The notes: generated from the sequence alone by a model not told the origin. Positions 51,376 to 64,000 are shown, counted from the first letter of the stretch. The stretch: 64,000 nt of DNA from Apostichopus japonicus (GCF_037975245.1 NC_092579.1:23853166-23917165), one strand, 5' to 3'. Numbers and translations are program-made.

Positions 51376-53101
51376 TACACATCTCCCCTTCTGGATCTAC
51401 TCCTTCAGAACAACATTTACCATTACAAATCTACTAGATGAGGAGAGTGCATTAGTAGACTGGAGGCAGGTAAGGGATCTAGCACCAAACAAACACCTAT
51501 CCTCTCTCCAGCAACCTATGAGAACAAGTCTACTCACTTCCCAAAAAACAAGCTGAGATGCACATGGACTTTATATGTAACATGAGTTGGTTAATTGTTT
51601 TTGGATGGGATTTTTCTTCTCTTCTTAATTAAATTTCCACATCCCTCGGATGCAAAATGTTCCCCAAAAATCATTTGTAAAATGAATTTTCAAGATTTAA
51701 TACACCTTGGGGTGTGCTTCCTCATGAAAACAATTTCTCCGCCCATTAGAGACGCAGTATCGGATTTCAAAATTATTGTGAGTACTTGAGAAGTGTTATC
51801 GCTCCGACTGTTCACTCTGGCTGAGAAAAAATCGTTCGTTAGATTAATTACGATAAGGCACGCCCTTCAGAGAAGACGACTGTTGGATCTCCAAACCATA
51901 AATATCACATTTAAGATGCATAATGCACATGTATGGCTGTATGTTCTTTCATGAGGAAAATTTTTTGTCAAGAAAATATTTATATGATGATGAGATAGCA
52001 GTCTGAAAACTCATTCAATCATCACAATCAAGAACGGTAAATATTAGATTCTCTTTTCAAACAACAGTTAGTTTTTCTCTTTTACCAATTTTTCTTCTAA
52101 TGTGAGGGGGAGAGGGAGGGGGGAGAGGAGCAGACATGCTGAGGTAATTACAAAGGAACGCTGACATAGGGCTTAGCAATGGAACATTCTAAGGGAGGAG
52201 TAAGTGTGACATTGACCCACAAGTGGGTAACTGGGAATGCAATGCTACAGTAAAATGGTACCAACTATTAAAGGCTGCGAAGATAGCAAGGTCCATGTTT
52301 TGGTGTGTAGTAGTGACAGCTGAAAGGGGTATGAAATAAATACAATGACTCTGAAAAGAGTGCTCATCAAGGGGGGTGTTGGCATAGGGAGCTTAAGGGC
52401 ACCACCTGTACTGTTATTGTGTACTGAAGCTGCAATATGCACTGTGTGATCTATTCAGTGATCATGTTATGGCACTCATCCATATTTGTAACAGACCTGT
52501 CTCGTAGGTGACACACAAATCGCTAAATAACAAACTGAATTAGTCTTGCAAATCATCCACAATATACTCAAAACCACAACACAATTGATGATTTTATTCA
52601 TTTTTTCTTCTTTTTTTTTCTATTCAAAGGCCATATAACATCAAGAAAAGTCGATAAGTTATTTTCTGATTTCAAATTGAAAACTGAGGTTAACTTGTCA
52701 TCACAATGGGTATTAAAACCCACAAAGAAACACACCTACATCCTAGCACCCTGCAGATATCGATACACAATACTTGACGTAGCGCTTCAAGCATTCATAA
52801 AGAAACCTTAACAGCTGGAAAAATTACTGTACCTTGTCCTTAACGATCAAAACAAATTTCACACAAGGGTACCGTAAGCAACACCTCCAAAATCCAAAGG
52901 CATCGGTTTATAATGAACAAACTGTGTAACATTTGAATGAATTTTCGTGACTTCAACACAGAAAGGTATTGTAGCTACAGTATTGCAGCTTTCCAGAAAC
53001 TTGCTAATACAGGCAGGAATTAGCGAGCTGTAAAGATTCCACAAACCTAATGATGTAAAGGATATATATAATATCATAACAACAACATAATAATAAATAA
53101 T

Positions 53102-53201
53102 CAGCAGTTATTTTTACAACGCTTAAGCGACCACAAAAGTGGGAGAAACCTGCAAGGGCTTACAGATTCCAACTTACACGTCGGGTGGCTTCCAATTCAA
53201 C
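53102..53201 (+). repeat. Dispersed repeat, copy 2 (pair with 49103-49206)
   Basis: Second copy of the element at 49103-49206. About 70 bp downstream, 53280-53380 carries CCCGGCTGGGTATCGACTCGGAACCTCCCGATCGCAAAGCC, which has the wording of a transposable-element tail and may be part of a longer element. Confidence 0.8.
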
Positions 53202-55816
53202 ATTTTTAACTCAAAGTTGGAATATTTTAAATTTAGAAAGTCATTTCAAATGGGAAAACCGTAGATTGCTCTTAGATGAAAACCCACCATACTATGACCC
53301 GGCTGGGTATCGACTCGGAACCTCCCGATCGCAAAGCCTCATTACTTCAAATGTGTTCCATAGCAACACAGCTGTCTCTGTTTAAACATCCTTTGTGCAG
53401 TACTACAGTGAGAGCCACCAACACATAGATGGAAGTATAACATAACTGAGCACTTTAATACACTGAGTGTTATGAACTGCCAGGGAATAATTTATTGTTT
53501 AAATTTTGTGTAGTAATTTTGGAAGATATGAATTTTTTCTCTATAACATACCGTGGTTTCTGTGTACCAAACCTGCTATGCACATCTTTGCACTTGTATG
53601 GCAATTTGCCCATTTCGCAGAGTATTTTGGGATGCGATACCAGATAAATTACTTCATGACTGCTGCTATATGTAGTAACATTATGCATCACTATATATAT
53701 TGAACTAAAATGAACAGACAGGCTTTCCCTTTAAAAAGTTGAGAAAAATCCATCAGTCTGATCTAGAGTTGATCAGATTGATCTGTGAATAAGTGCAATC
53801 TTATGGAGGGTTGAACTGATTCATCTGTATGTTTGGACACTGTTGATTATCAATAAATTGTCATTTCTGTCTCTCCCTCATCCTCCCTCATCCCCCTCCC
53901 CCCCCCCCTTTATCTTCAGCAGTACAAACCAACACCTAACTATAGCACTTTCAGCATACATGGTTTGTAAAAATGTATAACAACAGTGGAGGCTGAAAAC
54001 AATAATGCGACCTTAAAAAGCTTTGGACAATATCCCTCGGGTAGGCAATTAAGCACATCCAGGTAGATTTAGTTTTTCCATATTTATTGACCATCTGCAT
54101 TTGCAGATTAATAGTTGATTTTTGCTCTAAAACCTTTCTCAGGAGATGAAGTGCTAAGTTACTACTTGGTAGCAAACAAACTCACAGTTCACATAGGGTG
54201 CAACAAGACAAATAACAGAGTGTAAAACCAAATAGTCCAGAGGAAGCTAGCAGATGAGAATTCAGGCAAAGCACAAACAGGGAACAGAAGAATTATTGGA
54301 AATGATTGGAAGTAATAGGAGGTAATGAGAATCCTGAATCAATGTTTCACATCTTCTGGGATGCGTAAACAGAAGAATGAATTCATCAAGTACAGGCAGA
54401 TACTATTCAATACTATCTATGCATTTACTATAACAGTAATATCCAGCGATGTAATATGAATTTGTTTATTTTGGTGTCACTCATCACTGAATAGTTCCTT
54501 GTTATTGTTCTCATTCGCCTGCACCATCCATCACCATCCATTAGGCATCATACCGCCCTCACCATCCATTAGGCATCATACCGTTTTCTCCCACAATGCT
54601 GATCTTTCGACCTGTCTTTGCTTCAACAGAGGGCCAAAGATAAGCACTAGCAGTACATATAATAACAGAGCCTCACTACGCATTTAAACCAATAATGCAA
54701 TCTTGACTTAAATGGCTTTAATAAGCTGGCATATACACAAACTAGTTATGAGAATAATGACTTATGATATAATTATCTGTCATATTATGAAAGAGAGGGC
54801 CTCAAATCAGTTCCACCACAATGAGTCACTTATGTACATTTCATTCACAGTGTAACTGCCCACTATAAAGTTCAATGAAATCTGAATCCATTTAATATCC
54901 AACAAAGAATTCATCAACCTCTCAGCCTCTCCATGAGCAGCATGATGGATCCATTGCCTAATACTTTCAACATTGTCATGTGAGGGTGCTTTAGTACTTA
55001 AATGTTACCTGTGAGCTCTTGATACGATAAATCAAGTGTATACCAGATAGGTAAACTGATGAGCAACCATCACTTTGTGACAATAGATAAGATTCTTGCA
55101 GGCTGTGTCTTAACTCTGTCTAATTCTTTCTGGATTGATCAAGTCACCCAAGACTAACTCGTTTTCCAGCTTTTAAGGTCATTGGTATTGGCCAATACTT
55201 TTTAATTAAGAAAAACTTAAGTCAATTGTTTCACTCCTGTATTTGATCACCAGGTTTCAGTCATTACCTATGAAGCTTATTACAGTCATTGCATGAATGG
55301 TACACATACTTGACTACAGAATTAATTAAGACTCAACTTGATTCCGCCACAAACCTTATATCCTATATAATTGTACATCAGCAACAGCAAATATCAATTC
55401 TATACCTTCAGTAAGTTATTATGTTCTAGAACAAACTAATCCTATCACCAATCAAAACTGAAAACTGAATCCCTTGCAGGGAAATTTACCAATCAAACAC
55501 ACAAAGATTTCCTTTTTGACGGAAGCTATCCACTCAAGATGACTTATATCTCACCCAGCAGCAAAGGAGATATATCCAGGATAAGCCGCGCATGAGGAGT
55601 TAACCTTGCTCTTGTTAGGTTTGTTAAACTGCACTGGGATAGTCAAGGCCCCTCAATGTAAACAAATAGCGGCAATGTTTCCAGGCAACTTCTGTGGAAT
55701 GAGATGAAGCTATGCTCTTGAAATTGATCATCTCTCCTAATTGGAGGATGCAAAAGTAGTAGGATGGTTTATGAGAGTGACTGTAAATATGAAACATGGC
55801 AGATATTATGTGGATA

Positions 55817-56770
55817 AAATATCATTACCACAGATATCTACCTCAACATGGAGGGATGAATGGCAATGTAAAGGCTATGGAGATATGAGGAATCACTGAT
55901 GAATATATACTGTAGATAAAGATCATTACTACAGATAACAGTCTTAACATGGTTAGAGGATTGTACAGTGTGAACTGTATGGAGATATCAGTGATGTTTA
56001 TATCATTACCACAGATAACAGTCTCAACATGGTGAGAGGAATGTAGAGTGTGAAGTGTATGGAGATATCAGTGATGTTAAATATCATTACCACAGATAAC
56101 AGTCTCAACATTGTGAGAGGATTGTACAGTGTGAAGTGTATGGAGATATCAGGGATGTTAAATATCATTACCACAGATAACAGTCTCAACATGGTGAGAG
56201 GATTGTACAGTGTGAAGTGTATGGAGATATCAGGGATGTTAAATATCATTACCACAGATAACAGCCTCAACATGGTGAGAGGAATGTAGAGTGTGAAGTG
56301 TATGGAGTTAGCAGGGATGTTAAATATCATTACCACAGATAACAGTCTCAACATGGTGAGAAGAATGTACAGTATGAACTGTATGGGGATATCAATGATG
56401 TTAAATATCATTACCAGACATAACAGTCTTAACATGGCATGATACATGTACTGTATGGATATATCCAGAAGCCCACAGAATACAGATCTCTTTAAGATCC
56501 TTACCACAGACAACAACATTAACAAGGAAGGATGGATGCAGAATGTGAATGTGTAAAGAAACAAGGGATGCACATGTCTTTATATGCCATTACCACACAT
56601 AATAGTACCACATGGCAAGATGAATGTAGAATGTGAATTGTACATCTATAGAGCTATCAGGGATGCAAACAGATAAATATCATTATCACAGATAACAACC
56701 TTAACAAGAAAGGATGAACACAGAACATAAAGTACAGTATGTAGACATGAGAGATCACAGTACATTACCA
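55817..56770. repeat. 81-bp minisatellite with diverging edges
   Basis: The core at 56002-56487 has at least six copies with exactly 81-bp spacing (ATCATTACCACAGATAACAG at 56002, 56083, 56164, 56245, 56326 and 56407). Copies outside the core, back to about 55817 and on to about 56770, share the ATTACCACAGATAACA and GTGTATGGAGATATCAG blocks but are increasingly diverged and of variable length. Because 81 is a multiple of 3, a 191-residue frame with 27-residue repeats stays open on the minus strand; I regard it as a by-product of the period. Confidence 0.95.
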
Positions 56771-58902
56771 CCTACATTTCATTCTTACTTGCAGGATGAA
56801 TGGAGAATGTACAGTGTCTACACGTCAATGAATACGACTGAGATGTCACTGGACAACTTCTGAGCTCGCGCAGTTTGAAAAGAGCTATTACAGCAGATTT
56901 GTCAAATAAAAGGCCTAATGTAGTTTTTAAACTGTTTAACCAATATGACAATGCCATTTTTTTTGGGGGGGGGGGTTGCTTCCTTCAAAGCAAGTCTAAC
57001 CTTGTGGCTGTTCAAACAGTTTCCGATAACTAGCCAAACCTCCCAACCCAACATAGTAGTAGTCTTCTAAAGGTTACAGACAAATGCCTTTCTTGATTAC
57101 AATAGCCTATATATTACACAATTGTTCTTCTCCAGTTCTTCATTTCAAATAAACAGTCTGGCAATCTCTGGTATGACAGCTCAAAAATTGTTTTAAAAAA
57201 AAGAAAAAGTTTTGAACATTTTACTGGTTAGTAATCAGACACTGTTCGCCTATACTAATCAACGCCTACATAAATATACTGGTACAGTAGCAACTACTGA
57301 TGCTAGAAGTACCGTGATATGTTCACTGTGTTTCCATAGCAACTACACTAAATAGACAGTTCTGAGAAATAATTTTTTTTTTTTTGGCAAATTTACAATT
57401 TCAAACTTTGACTTGTTTGTTTGCTAATGTTCAAGAAAGCAACGTGAGATCGTTCTAAGCAAAGGTGGGAAAGAGGAGGGGATTAATGTGCAAGAGGTTC
57501 ATCCCATATAAGTGTATACCAGCAACTTGACATGAAATGGATAAGATATCATATGCTAACATTCATAGTCAATTCATATGCTAATTACAACAGAGTTGAT
57601 CGTTTTGTTCATGGCTTCTCTACTGTAGGTATATAGTGCCAAGTGAGGCTGTAACTAAACTAAGTGAGGCAGGGTCTATGTATCAGGGTCTATGCATCAG
57701 GGTCTATGTATCATGGTCTATGCATCAGGTCTACAGTTTGCTTAATAAGACCCAAGACTTACCTAAATGTGTATCAAGGAATTTACTTATGTGTTTGGAC
57801 TTTCCATAACAATTGTGGAGTTTCAACATTGTGTTTTATCCTACACTATATAAATACTAAAGTAGGCCCTACTATGTATGAGACTTGTGATGTATTCAAT
57901 GTTTCATTTCTGTTCTGATTTGACCATCCTTTAGTTACAAATTTAGCCACTTAACTACTAAGGGGCAGGAGTGGGAAGAGGGGCAGGAAGGGGATAGGAG
58001 GGGTTAGGAGGGGGAGGTTCTCACAAACTTCAGATAATGGTACTATATGTCCCTTAATACATTTAGTCTTTCCTGAGTTATCTAACTCTGAGAAGAATGA
58101 CTTGGATGATATGGCCTTGGTAATATATTATTAATTTTATTTACTGTGGCACTCAATGCAAGGTTCATCAGTGTATGAACCTGGAGCCATACAACATGAA
58201 CATGATCACATCAATTCAGTTAACTTCATTAGCCATGTTCATCAAAAGCGATGACGGGACATAATAAACATGAGCTTCCTAGACCCAGGGACACAGCCTA
58301 ATGATCATCAGTTTACAATACCCACAGCAGGGGACACTGCCCGTACATTAGGGAAGAATTTCAGAGAAATTTACATTGACTGCCCCATACCATTACTTAA
58401 CCGAATTAGCTGTGAGGGCAACAGAAAATGGGTAAACAGGTGTATGTACAGCTTTAAATTTTAGACTAAGCACAATGGCCACAGTCAAGTTTCGGATGCA
58501 TAGCAGTTCTTTTTTAAAGATTGCAGGGTACTAGTGAGTTTCATTGGCCTACCTCAACGTACAATTTCCAATTCAATTGGGAGATTGAAACTTGCCAACA
58601 TTATTCCTTTCTTCTCATTCCTCTTCTCCTGCCTCTCTTAATCATCTTCCTGCTCTGACTCTCCAACCCCCCCTAATATACCACCTTCGCCTATGAAAAG
58701 AAGCTAACATGTTGTCAACGCAACTGTGACTTAAGTTTTGAATTCAACAGCAGCATAACAGTATCTTCAGATGTTACCACCCTCAAAAGCTTTCATACTG
58801 AACAGTTATGACGAAATCAAATGACAAAAATTCCCATTTCTGGACATTTAAGTGATTTCCATTCATTGTGTGCTATCTGTAGTTCTCACTCCATTGTCCA
58901 AT

Positions 58903-59032
58903 CCTTCCCTGTCTTCCTTCCCCTCTTCCCCTCCCTCTCTCCCCCCTTTCTTTCCCTGCCACCCCTTATGTTTTCTATCCCCTTCTGTTCCATCCCTTCT
59001 CCTTGCTTTTCCTCTCCCCTTTCTTCTGAATT
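58903..59032. repeat. Pyrimidine-rich tract
   Basis: C/T-rich on the plus strand (CTTCCCCTCTTCCCCTCCCT-type). Low complexity, and the source of two overlapping Pro/Ser/Leu-rich spurious frames. Confidence 0.8.
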
Positions 59033-60650
59033 TCATTTTTTTGTTCAGTAGTCCAGTCCATCTTTCTAACCATCCATCCTCCCCCTTCCCATTTCATGTT
59101 TTTTCTCTATCCCACTGTGTATGATATTCAATATGCCAGGAATACCAGCTCTGGTGCCTTCCATTAGAAGAGAGAGTACTTCCCCTCAGTATGATGCACA
59201 AAGACCTGGATGGTCTTTAATCAACAGACTGTATTTTAGTACCTCTTACTTTATCAAACACATGCAGGGTTTCAGCAGCCATCACAGCTACATATGATAT
59301 CACACACACACTCTCTATTCCATATATAATATTTCTGGCATCTAGAGCCAGAATATCCCTTGAGTCTAACCATGATCTAAATCTTCCTGTCAAATTCCCT
59401 CTGAGCAACCCTGGAGATTAAAGTAAACCGATTGGCATCCTTCACTATCAGCTTGTGAGATATAGAGAAAGCCACAAAGTTTGTATAGCCAGAGAACGAC
59501 AAATCAAATCACAAGTACCCCCTAATTTCATTTCTAATTTGAATGCAGGGCACTTTATCAATCAGTAACATTTCAATTTTCATGTCTGCTATATATATAT
59601 AACAATGAAACCATATCTTCACAAGGTAGTATGGTAACGTCGTCATCATCGTTAACATCTCCAGATGTAAAAAGCTCTGAAACAAAATATAGCCAATTTT
59701 CTCTTTCAAAATGTTGAGAGAGAATACTAGAGTTTCTAGAAATCTAGTACATCCTCTATAAACTATAAATCGTTCTTTTTTTTTAATTTTCAGCAAATCC
59801 CTATTTTCTTAAATTTGAAGGGACATATAAGTGAACTGAAATGAGAGTGCTCATGCACACTACAAACTGCAGCTGGAGAGCCAAGTGCATGCGACTGTAT
59901 AATCATTTGCATAACAAATCTGTTCATACAAAACCTAATGATTTTTTTTCTTCTTTCCTCAGTCGGGCAATGATTTGACGAGGTTCTCCGATTGCCCTTA
60001 ATCAACATGTCTGTCTGTAAACCTACATCAAACATCTAGACTAATTCACTTGCGAAGGAATCTTAAGATGCTAAAATCAAATCAACCACAAGGAGATAAG
60101 CTAACACAGAATTCATGACGGTAAGATTTAGGAACTTACAGACAAAATTCAATCTCACGATTCTGCTGAAGCTTTTGTCTATAAATGAAAATTTTGTAAT
60201 AATCGACTGAGGAGACGATGAAAACTTTCAGACAACTCATGGGAAACTGGCAAGATTATTACAATTTTGGGAAAGTAGCTGTAACATACCTCGTCCAGGA
60301 ATGGGGAGATAGGGAATGAGGAGAAACGGTGTCCCAACATTTGCATAGAGTGGCAACGAAAGGATCATACAAAGACTTAAACATTGTATTTTTAATTCGG
60401 TTGTAAGTGTCAATCTGAACAAGTCATGGAATAAAATCCAAACATTAAGTGGATCCCCCACAATCTGACAGATCAATGTCATTACAATGATTTAGAGAGT
60501 TATTAACCATAATAGTTAAACATGAAGAAGATTTTTGTGTCCCACAATTGTAATGAAATGTTTTATTTTCTCACTATGAATATAATGACATCATTTTCTG
60601 TTGTAGGTTTGGTGGATTGATGGTTGAGAATGGTACAACTATGTTATTAA

Positions 60651-60723
60651 CTATATAACTGAATTCCTGAATATTACTATATATAACTGAGTTCCTGAAT
60701 ATTACTATATATAACTGAATTCC
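60651..60723. repeat. 28-bp tandem repeat, about 2.5 copies
   Basis: TATATAACTGAATTCCTGAATATTAC repeated with 28-bp spacing. It lies in the intron some 15 bp beyond the donor of the first recognised Caskin exon. Confidence 0.9.
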
Positions 60724-60738
60724 ACCCAAAATCTTACC

Positions 60739-60790
60739 CATCGTCATCTTGGAAGTTCAAAGGTGATCTCTTGGAAGAGCCAGATCTCTC
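60739..60790 (-). CDS. caskin: Caskin exon (pre-ankyrin segment leading into repeat 1), first recognised exon
   Basis: Small 52-nt exon. Read on the minus strand it follows a strong acceptor (T-rich tract ending TTTTGCAG) and ends at donor GTAAGA. It contributes a split codon, 16 residues ending in SPLNFQDDD, and two bases (gg) that join the 'a' of the next exon to make Gly. The resulting NFQDDDG then runs into [11 protein letters not shown], which matches the linker just before ankyrin repeat 1 in Caskin proteins. The preceding Ser/Lys-rich GSSKR stretch corresponds to the basic linker found there in vertebrate Caskins. The phase match with an exon nearly 20 kb away is the main support. The exon carrying the start codon must lie further upstream and was not recognised. 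The call rests on a short peptide, so it is less certain than the ankyrin exons. Confidence 0.82.
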
Positions 60791-63700
60791 TGCAAAATAA
60801 AAGAAAAAAAATCAATAAAAAGAACTTTTGGAACGCTTCAAAGAAAGAACTTTTGGAATGCTACAAAAAATTGCATCAGCTGACAGACATATGTGTAAAT
60901 AAGACAATGAATAATTTAAAATGTTGAAAATTACCAATAATAACCTGCATATGATCCCCTTTAACCCCACCAACAACCCATCCCCAATCCCCACCCCTCA
61001 TCATTACAAGAGCTTCCTTAAAGGAGCCCCATTCTGGTTACCATTTAACAAATCATATAGAAAAAGATGTAAACTCTGTCTGGCTTCATTCTACTATTTG
61101 ATACCATTTGAGTAACATGCATACAGCTGTTACATTTGAAAAACTTAAAATGACTTAAAAGTATAATGAGGGTAAATATGACCATGAATATTGCAATGGT
61201 CAACATGTCACCAAAGTGATCAGAACTCAATTAATTCAATGTATAAAATAAAGAAGCAATGTGTCGACAGGAATTAATATTTTAAATCAATTTTTTAAGT
61301 CTTCTTTTTAATTCTTCTCTAGCAATATGTACAAAGTGGTTATGATAAATTATAAACCAAACTGTCACATAATTGCATGACTACAGTAAGCTGCAGTATT
61401 AGTACTAATCTACTATCGAGTCCATTCATCACACCGATTCCAATCCGCACCCAAAATTTCTTTTTACAAGAACAATGGTAGCAATGGAAATCAATCTAGC
61501 ACATACTGTCAGTACTGCCTTCTTATTTCCATCTTATAAAAAGAACTCAGGTTAACAGCCAAATAAACATTAAGTGCCCATTTTTTATTTTTTATTTATT
61601 TTTTCAAATTAAATCTGAATGCCATGCTAAGAAGGAAAAAAAAATTGAAAGACAGTTTATTATCTGTCCAAACAGTTCATTTTTTCATTATCATATTTCT
61701 CCAAGGGTCAGAAAGAAATATTTCATTTATTCCATTACTACTTTACATAGGCAGAAATAAAGACAGATTCTTATACTGTCCAATTAATACCACTTTTTAA
61801 GCTGAAGCACCTTTACAAGAATTATGTTGCCAATTTACTGGCCTATAAAGATTATTTCCAGTAAATATTGAAGGTGACCCTTTACAATACGATGGAACAG
61901 TTATCAGAATAGATCAATTCAAAAAACATAGTTTGAATTCTATTGCAGACTGACCCTTTATTTATTGGTCTAAGATTACAAGACCATCTTCATCGGATGA
62001 ACATCTGTGCACTTTAAAAACTCATAAATCTTGCATCCCATGCTACTGTATGTACTGACATTCCACAAATGAGATATATGACCTCGTAAAGCCACCCAAG
62101 ACTTGATAAACCTACAGTAGCATATTGACAGTAAACAAGAATAGATGGCTAGGATTAAAGAGTGTAGAACTATCATGGCAGTATATGACAGCCATGATGG
62201 TAATTGACATCCACTTTGTTCACAGAAGTGGAACATGATAAACAAAGTCTTTACTAATTACTATTGAAAAGTTGTGCAGTTATAATAAATGTAACAGCCT
62301 ATACCATCATGTTGATTGCACTAAATCTACATTAGCAAAAACAATATTAACAAGGGAATAAATAAGAACTAGGAGGTTTGACTGTTATTGTGAGATTACA
62401 AGCTGTGAACAAAACCACCAAAGATTATCTGGTGTGCTAAAGTTGATTGCTTAGCAACATTGCTGAAAAGTTTCTGAACATTTATGCATTTTGTATTGAT
62501 GAGAAAGATATGATTTTTTTATTATATTTTTATGATTTTTTTATATAAATTATGTGATATTTTGTAATGCATCTGGCAACAGCAGAATGGATGATGTCAT
62601 CAGGGACAATCCAACTGAAAAAGAATATATAAGAAATAGAATATTTCCACAAAAAAAGATACATTTTTGATGACATTCTAACTACAGAGAACTTTGACAG
62701 CTAAGCAAACATTCCAAATGTTTCAGGTTTCAAGGATAAATCAACAAGAAGATTATAATAGCCTAAGTCAAGCTTTCGTAAACCATTTGCCCAGATGACA
62801 TGGCAGACCTTACTGTGACTCAACTTCCTGAAGTTGTTCACAGGTTTTTAGCCAGTCAAACCAGGTTACATGCAATGGACCATATCTCCAGTTATGGGCA
62901 AGATATTGCGATGAGGTTTTCAGATAGCAACTTATGGAATATTTTTCTCTTCAGTATAAGTTTCACATTGTTTCCAGAAAGTCCTTTTTCACATGAACCC
63001 TCATAATATAATAATAATCATAATAAATGAGACTTATATAGCGCCAAATCAGTAGACAAAGGTCACTGCTCAAGGCGCTTAACAAGGAAAGCAGATTAAT
63101 TTACAAAAGAACAAGTGAAAAGATGGGTCTTAAGTAGACTCATCCTAGCAATGATACCACTGATTATTAATTTTTCTATAACCTGATACAAATGTCCTTA
63201 AAAGGAACTAAATATCATTCTTCTCTTACTTCTGAACCAGGTTAGGGTTTTAAACAGGATAAAGCTAAAGCACAACCATTGTATTAAGTTGAACCACATT
63301 CATTTTATCACGAGGAAAGCATGGATATGTGGCATTTTAAGAAATCGTGTCGATACAATGTTCAGAGCATCCAGTGACAAATTCTTCATTTACTCAATTC
63401 CATCCTCCAACTACTACGTGGCATAGTATGTAAAGGAAAGTAATGAAAATACAGTGACAGAGTTGTGAAGACAAAGGCTTATAATACAACTCATTATAAG
63501 CCACAGACCTATTCATCTATCACACGGAGTAAGCTGATAGTCTATACGTATCAGCATCCGATGTGACACCTTCATGCAACGAACAGAATATCTACTTAAT
63601 GCTGCTAGAGTATGTCAGGACATGACATATTAATACTAACAAAAGTGGCTGTTTTAATACCCGCCGCACACTGCCCGAGTGATCAAGACCCGACTCAATT

Positions 63701-64000
63701 CAACCGTTACTTACATCAAAATTCATGAATAGTCTAGCAGTTTGTGTGTCCTTAAGACTAGGATTGATCAAGATTTTGACACTTTTTAAGTCGCATCCAA
63801 TTCAGTTGGGTAAACTGAACATGTGGCTTTTTCCCAACTGGCAGTCTTCATCATGCGGCGGCTGTTTATGATGAAAACTGCCTAGTCTTAAAAAATGTAA
63901 CCTATCATGGGAATTTTACATGTGTTCACCAAACGAGCAACTGTCATGAACAGCTAGCGACGGTCTGGTCATAATTTTGGTCGAGCTTAAAAGGTACTGT
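60791..64000 (-). other. Upstream intron; N-terminal exon not found
   Basis: Sequence 5' of the first recognised exon. The missing exon should encode a Met followed by the short helical N-terminus of Caskin and end with one base of a split codon. I checked minus-strand ATG-Gly starts in this stretch and found none followed by a plausible sequence. A short SINE-like element is present at 63004-63128. The rest is AT-rich and featureless. Confidence 0.6.
63004..63128 (+). repeat. SINE-like dispersed element fragment
   Basis: Begins with (AAT)n-like sequence, then GAGACTTATATAGCGCCAAAT and CTGCTCAAGGCGCTTAACAA. The GCGCC/GGCGC words form a short inverted repeat. 'Cttatatagcgcc...caaggcgctt' is a pattern I associate with abundant short repeats in marine invertebrate genomes; the assignment is from memory of the pattern and not from a search. 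Confidence 0.6.

Larger units (their letters stand above)
40880..60738 (-). other. Intron, about 19.9 kb, repeat-rich
   Basis: Begins at donor GTAAGA and ends at acceptor TTGCCCTCAG on the minus strand, phase 2. The flanking peptide is contiguous with known Caskins, so no internal coding exon is required, although alternative exons cannot be excluded. It contains most of the repeats of the window: duplicated 191-bp units, ~27-bp and 41-bp arrays, an 81-bp minisatellite, a MITE candidate and two dispersed repeat pairs. No independent gene was recognised inside it. Confidence 0.8.

Noticed and set aside
50989-51556. Open frames on both strands over the 51-kb array (Gly/Trp-rich and Ser/Pro-rich)
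   Set aside because: They are translations of a 41-bp minisatellite and exist on both strands at once.
55998-56573. 191-residue minus-strand open frame with 27-residue repeats
   Set aside because: It is exactly the translation of the 81-bp minisatellite, whose period is a multiple of 3. The frame ends where copies diverge, and composition is hydrophobic without any known domain.
55817-56770. CRISPR-like array
   Set aside because: Whole 81-bp units repeat without unique spacers, and the window is eukaryotic; it is a minisatellite. The same applies to the 79-bp and 41-bp arrays.
61976-62245. Minus-strand frame with an internal ATG-Gly start as the missing Caskin N-terminus
   Set aside because: The residues after the Met (MGCKIYEFLKC) do not resemble the Caskin N-terminal helix and no phase-1 donor fits the exon at 60790.
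62800-63006. 68-residue plus-strand frame starting MADLTVTQLPEVVHRF
   Set aside because: No family recognised, no downstream continuation, and it runs up to the SINE-like element. It could be chance.

Overview
This window is animal nuclear DNA. It is AT-rich, consists mostly of very large introns, and carries eight short split-codon-compatible exons bounded by consensus AG/GT sites plus many SINE-like, MITE-like and minisatellite repeats. There is no bacterial-style gene packing. The single recognisable gene lies on the minus strand. Its exons, read from high to low coordinate, join in frame into about 319 residues: six ankyrin repeats and a degenerate terminal repeat, followed by an atypical SH3 domain. 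The order and wording of this protein ([26 protein letters not shown], a TALDIV-x-KFTT cap, then SH3) identify it as Caskin, the CASK-interacting scaffold family. The repeat style (tRNA-derived SINEs, a 'tatagcgcc...ggcgctt' element, frequent 'taggcct' words) suggests a marine invertebrate deuterostome, perhaps an echinoderm. That taxonomic placement is an inference and not strong.

Layout: 60791-64000 is sequence upstream of the first recognised exon; the true N-terminal exon was not found and probably lies beyond the window. The exons are at 60739-60790, 40779-40879, 39732-39877, 38130-38350, 35240-35348, 30540-30648, 22214-22308 and 7585-7708, all minus. The introns range from about 0.9 kb to about 19.9 kb. 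The region 1-7584 is the next intron, and the C-terminal exons (proline-rich linker, SAM domains in known Caskins) were not found.

Intron contents: a 79-bp tandem array at 6.8-7.2 kb; two copies of a tRNA-containing repeat and an adjoining perfect 54-bp palindrome at 11.6-12.2 kb; a tRNA-derived SINE at 23.4-23.8 kb; a partial triplication of the 3' end of an ankyrin exon with its splice donor at 40.47-40.82 kb; a 191-bp duplication at 41.8-42.2 kb; degenerate ~27-bp arrays at 43.3-43.7 kb; a TA-flanked MITE candidate at 46.4-46.8 kb; a 41-bp minisatellite at 51.1-51.4 kb; an 81-bp minisatellite at 55.8-56.8 kb; and several dispersed repeat pairs. Almost all other open frames in the window are short, unspliced and lack any recognisable protein similarity; I treat them as chance or repeat-derived frames. 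I saw no convincing new biological system. The most unusual local structures are the duplicated exon/donor unit and the tRNA-like/palindrome cluster.
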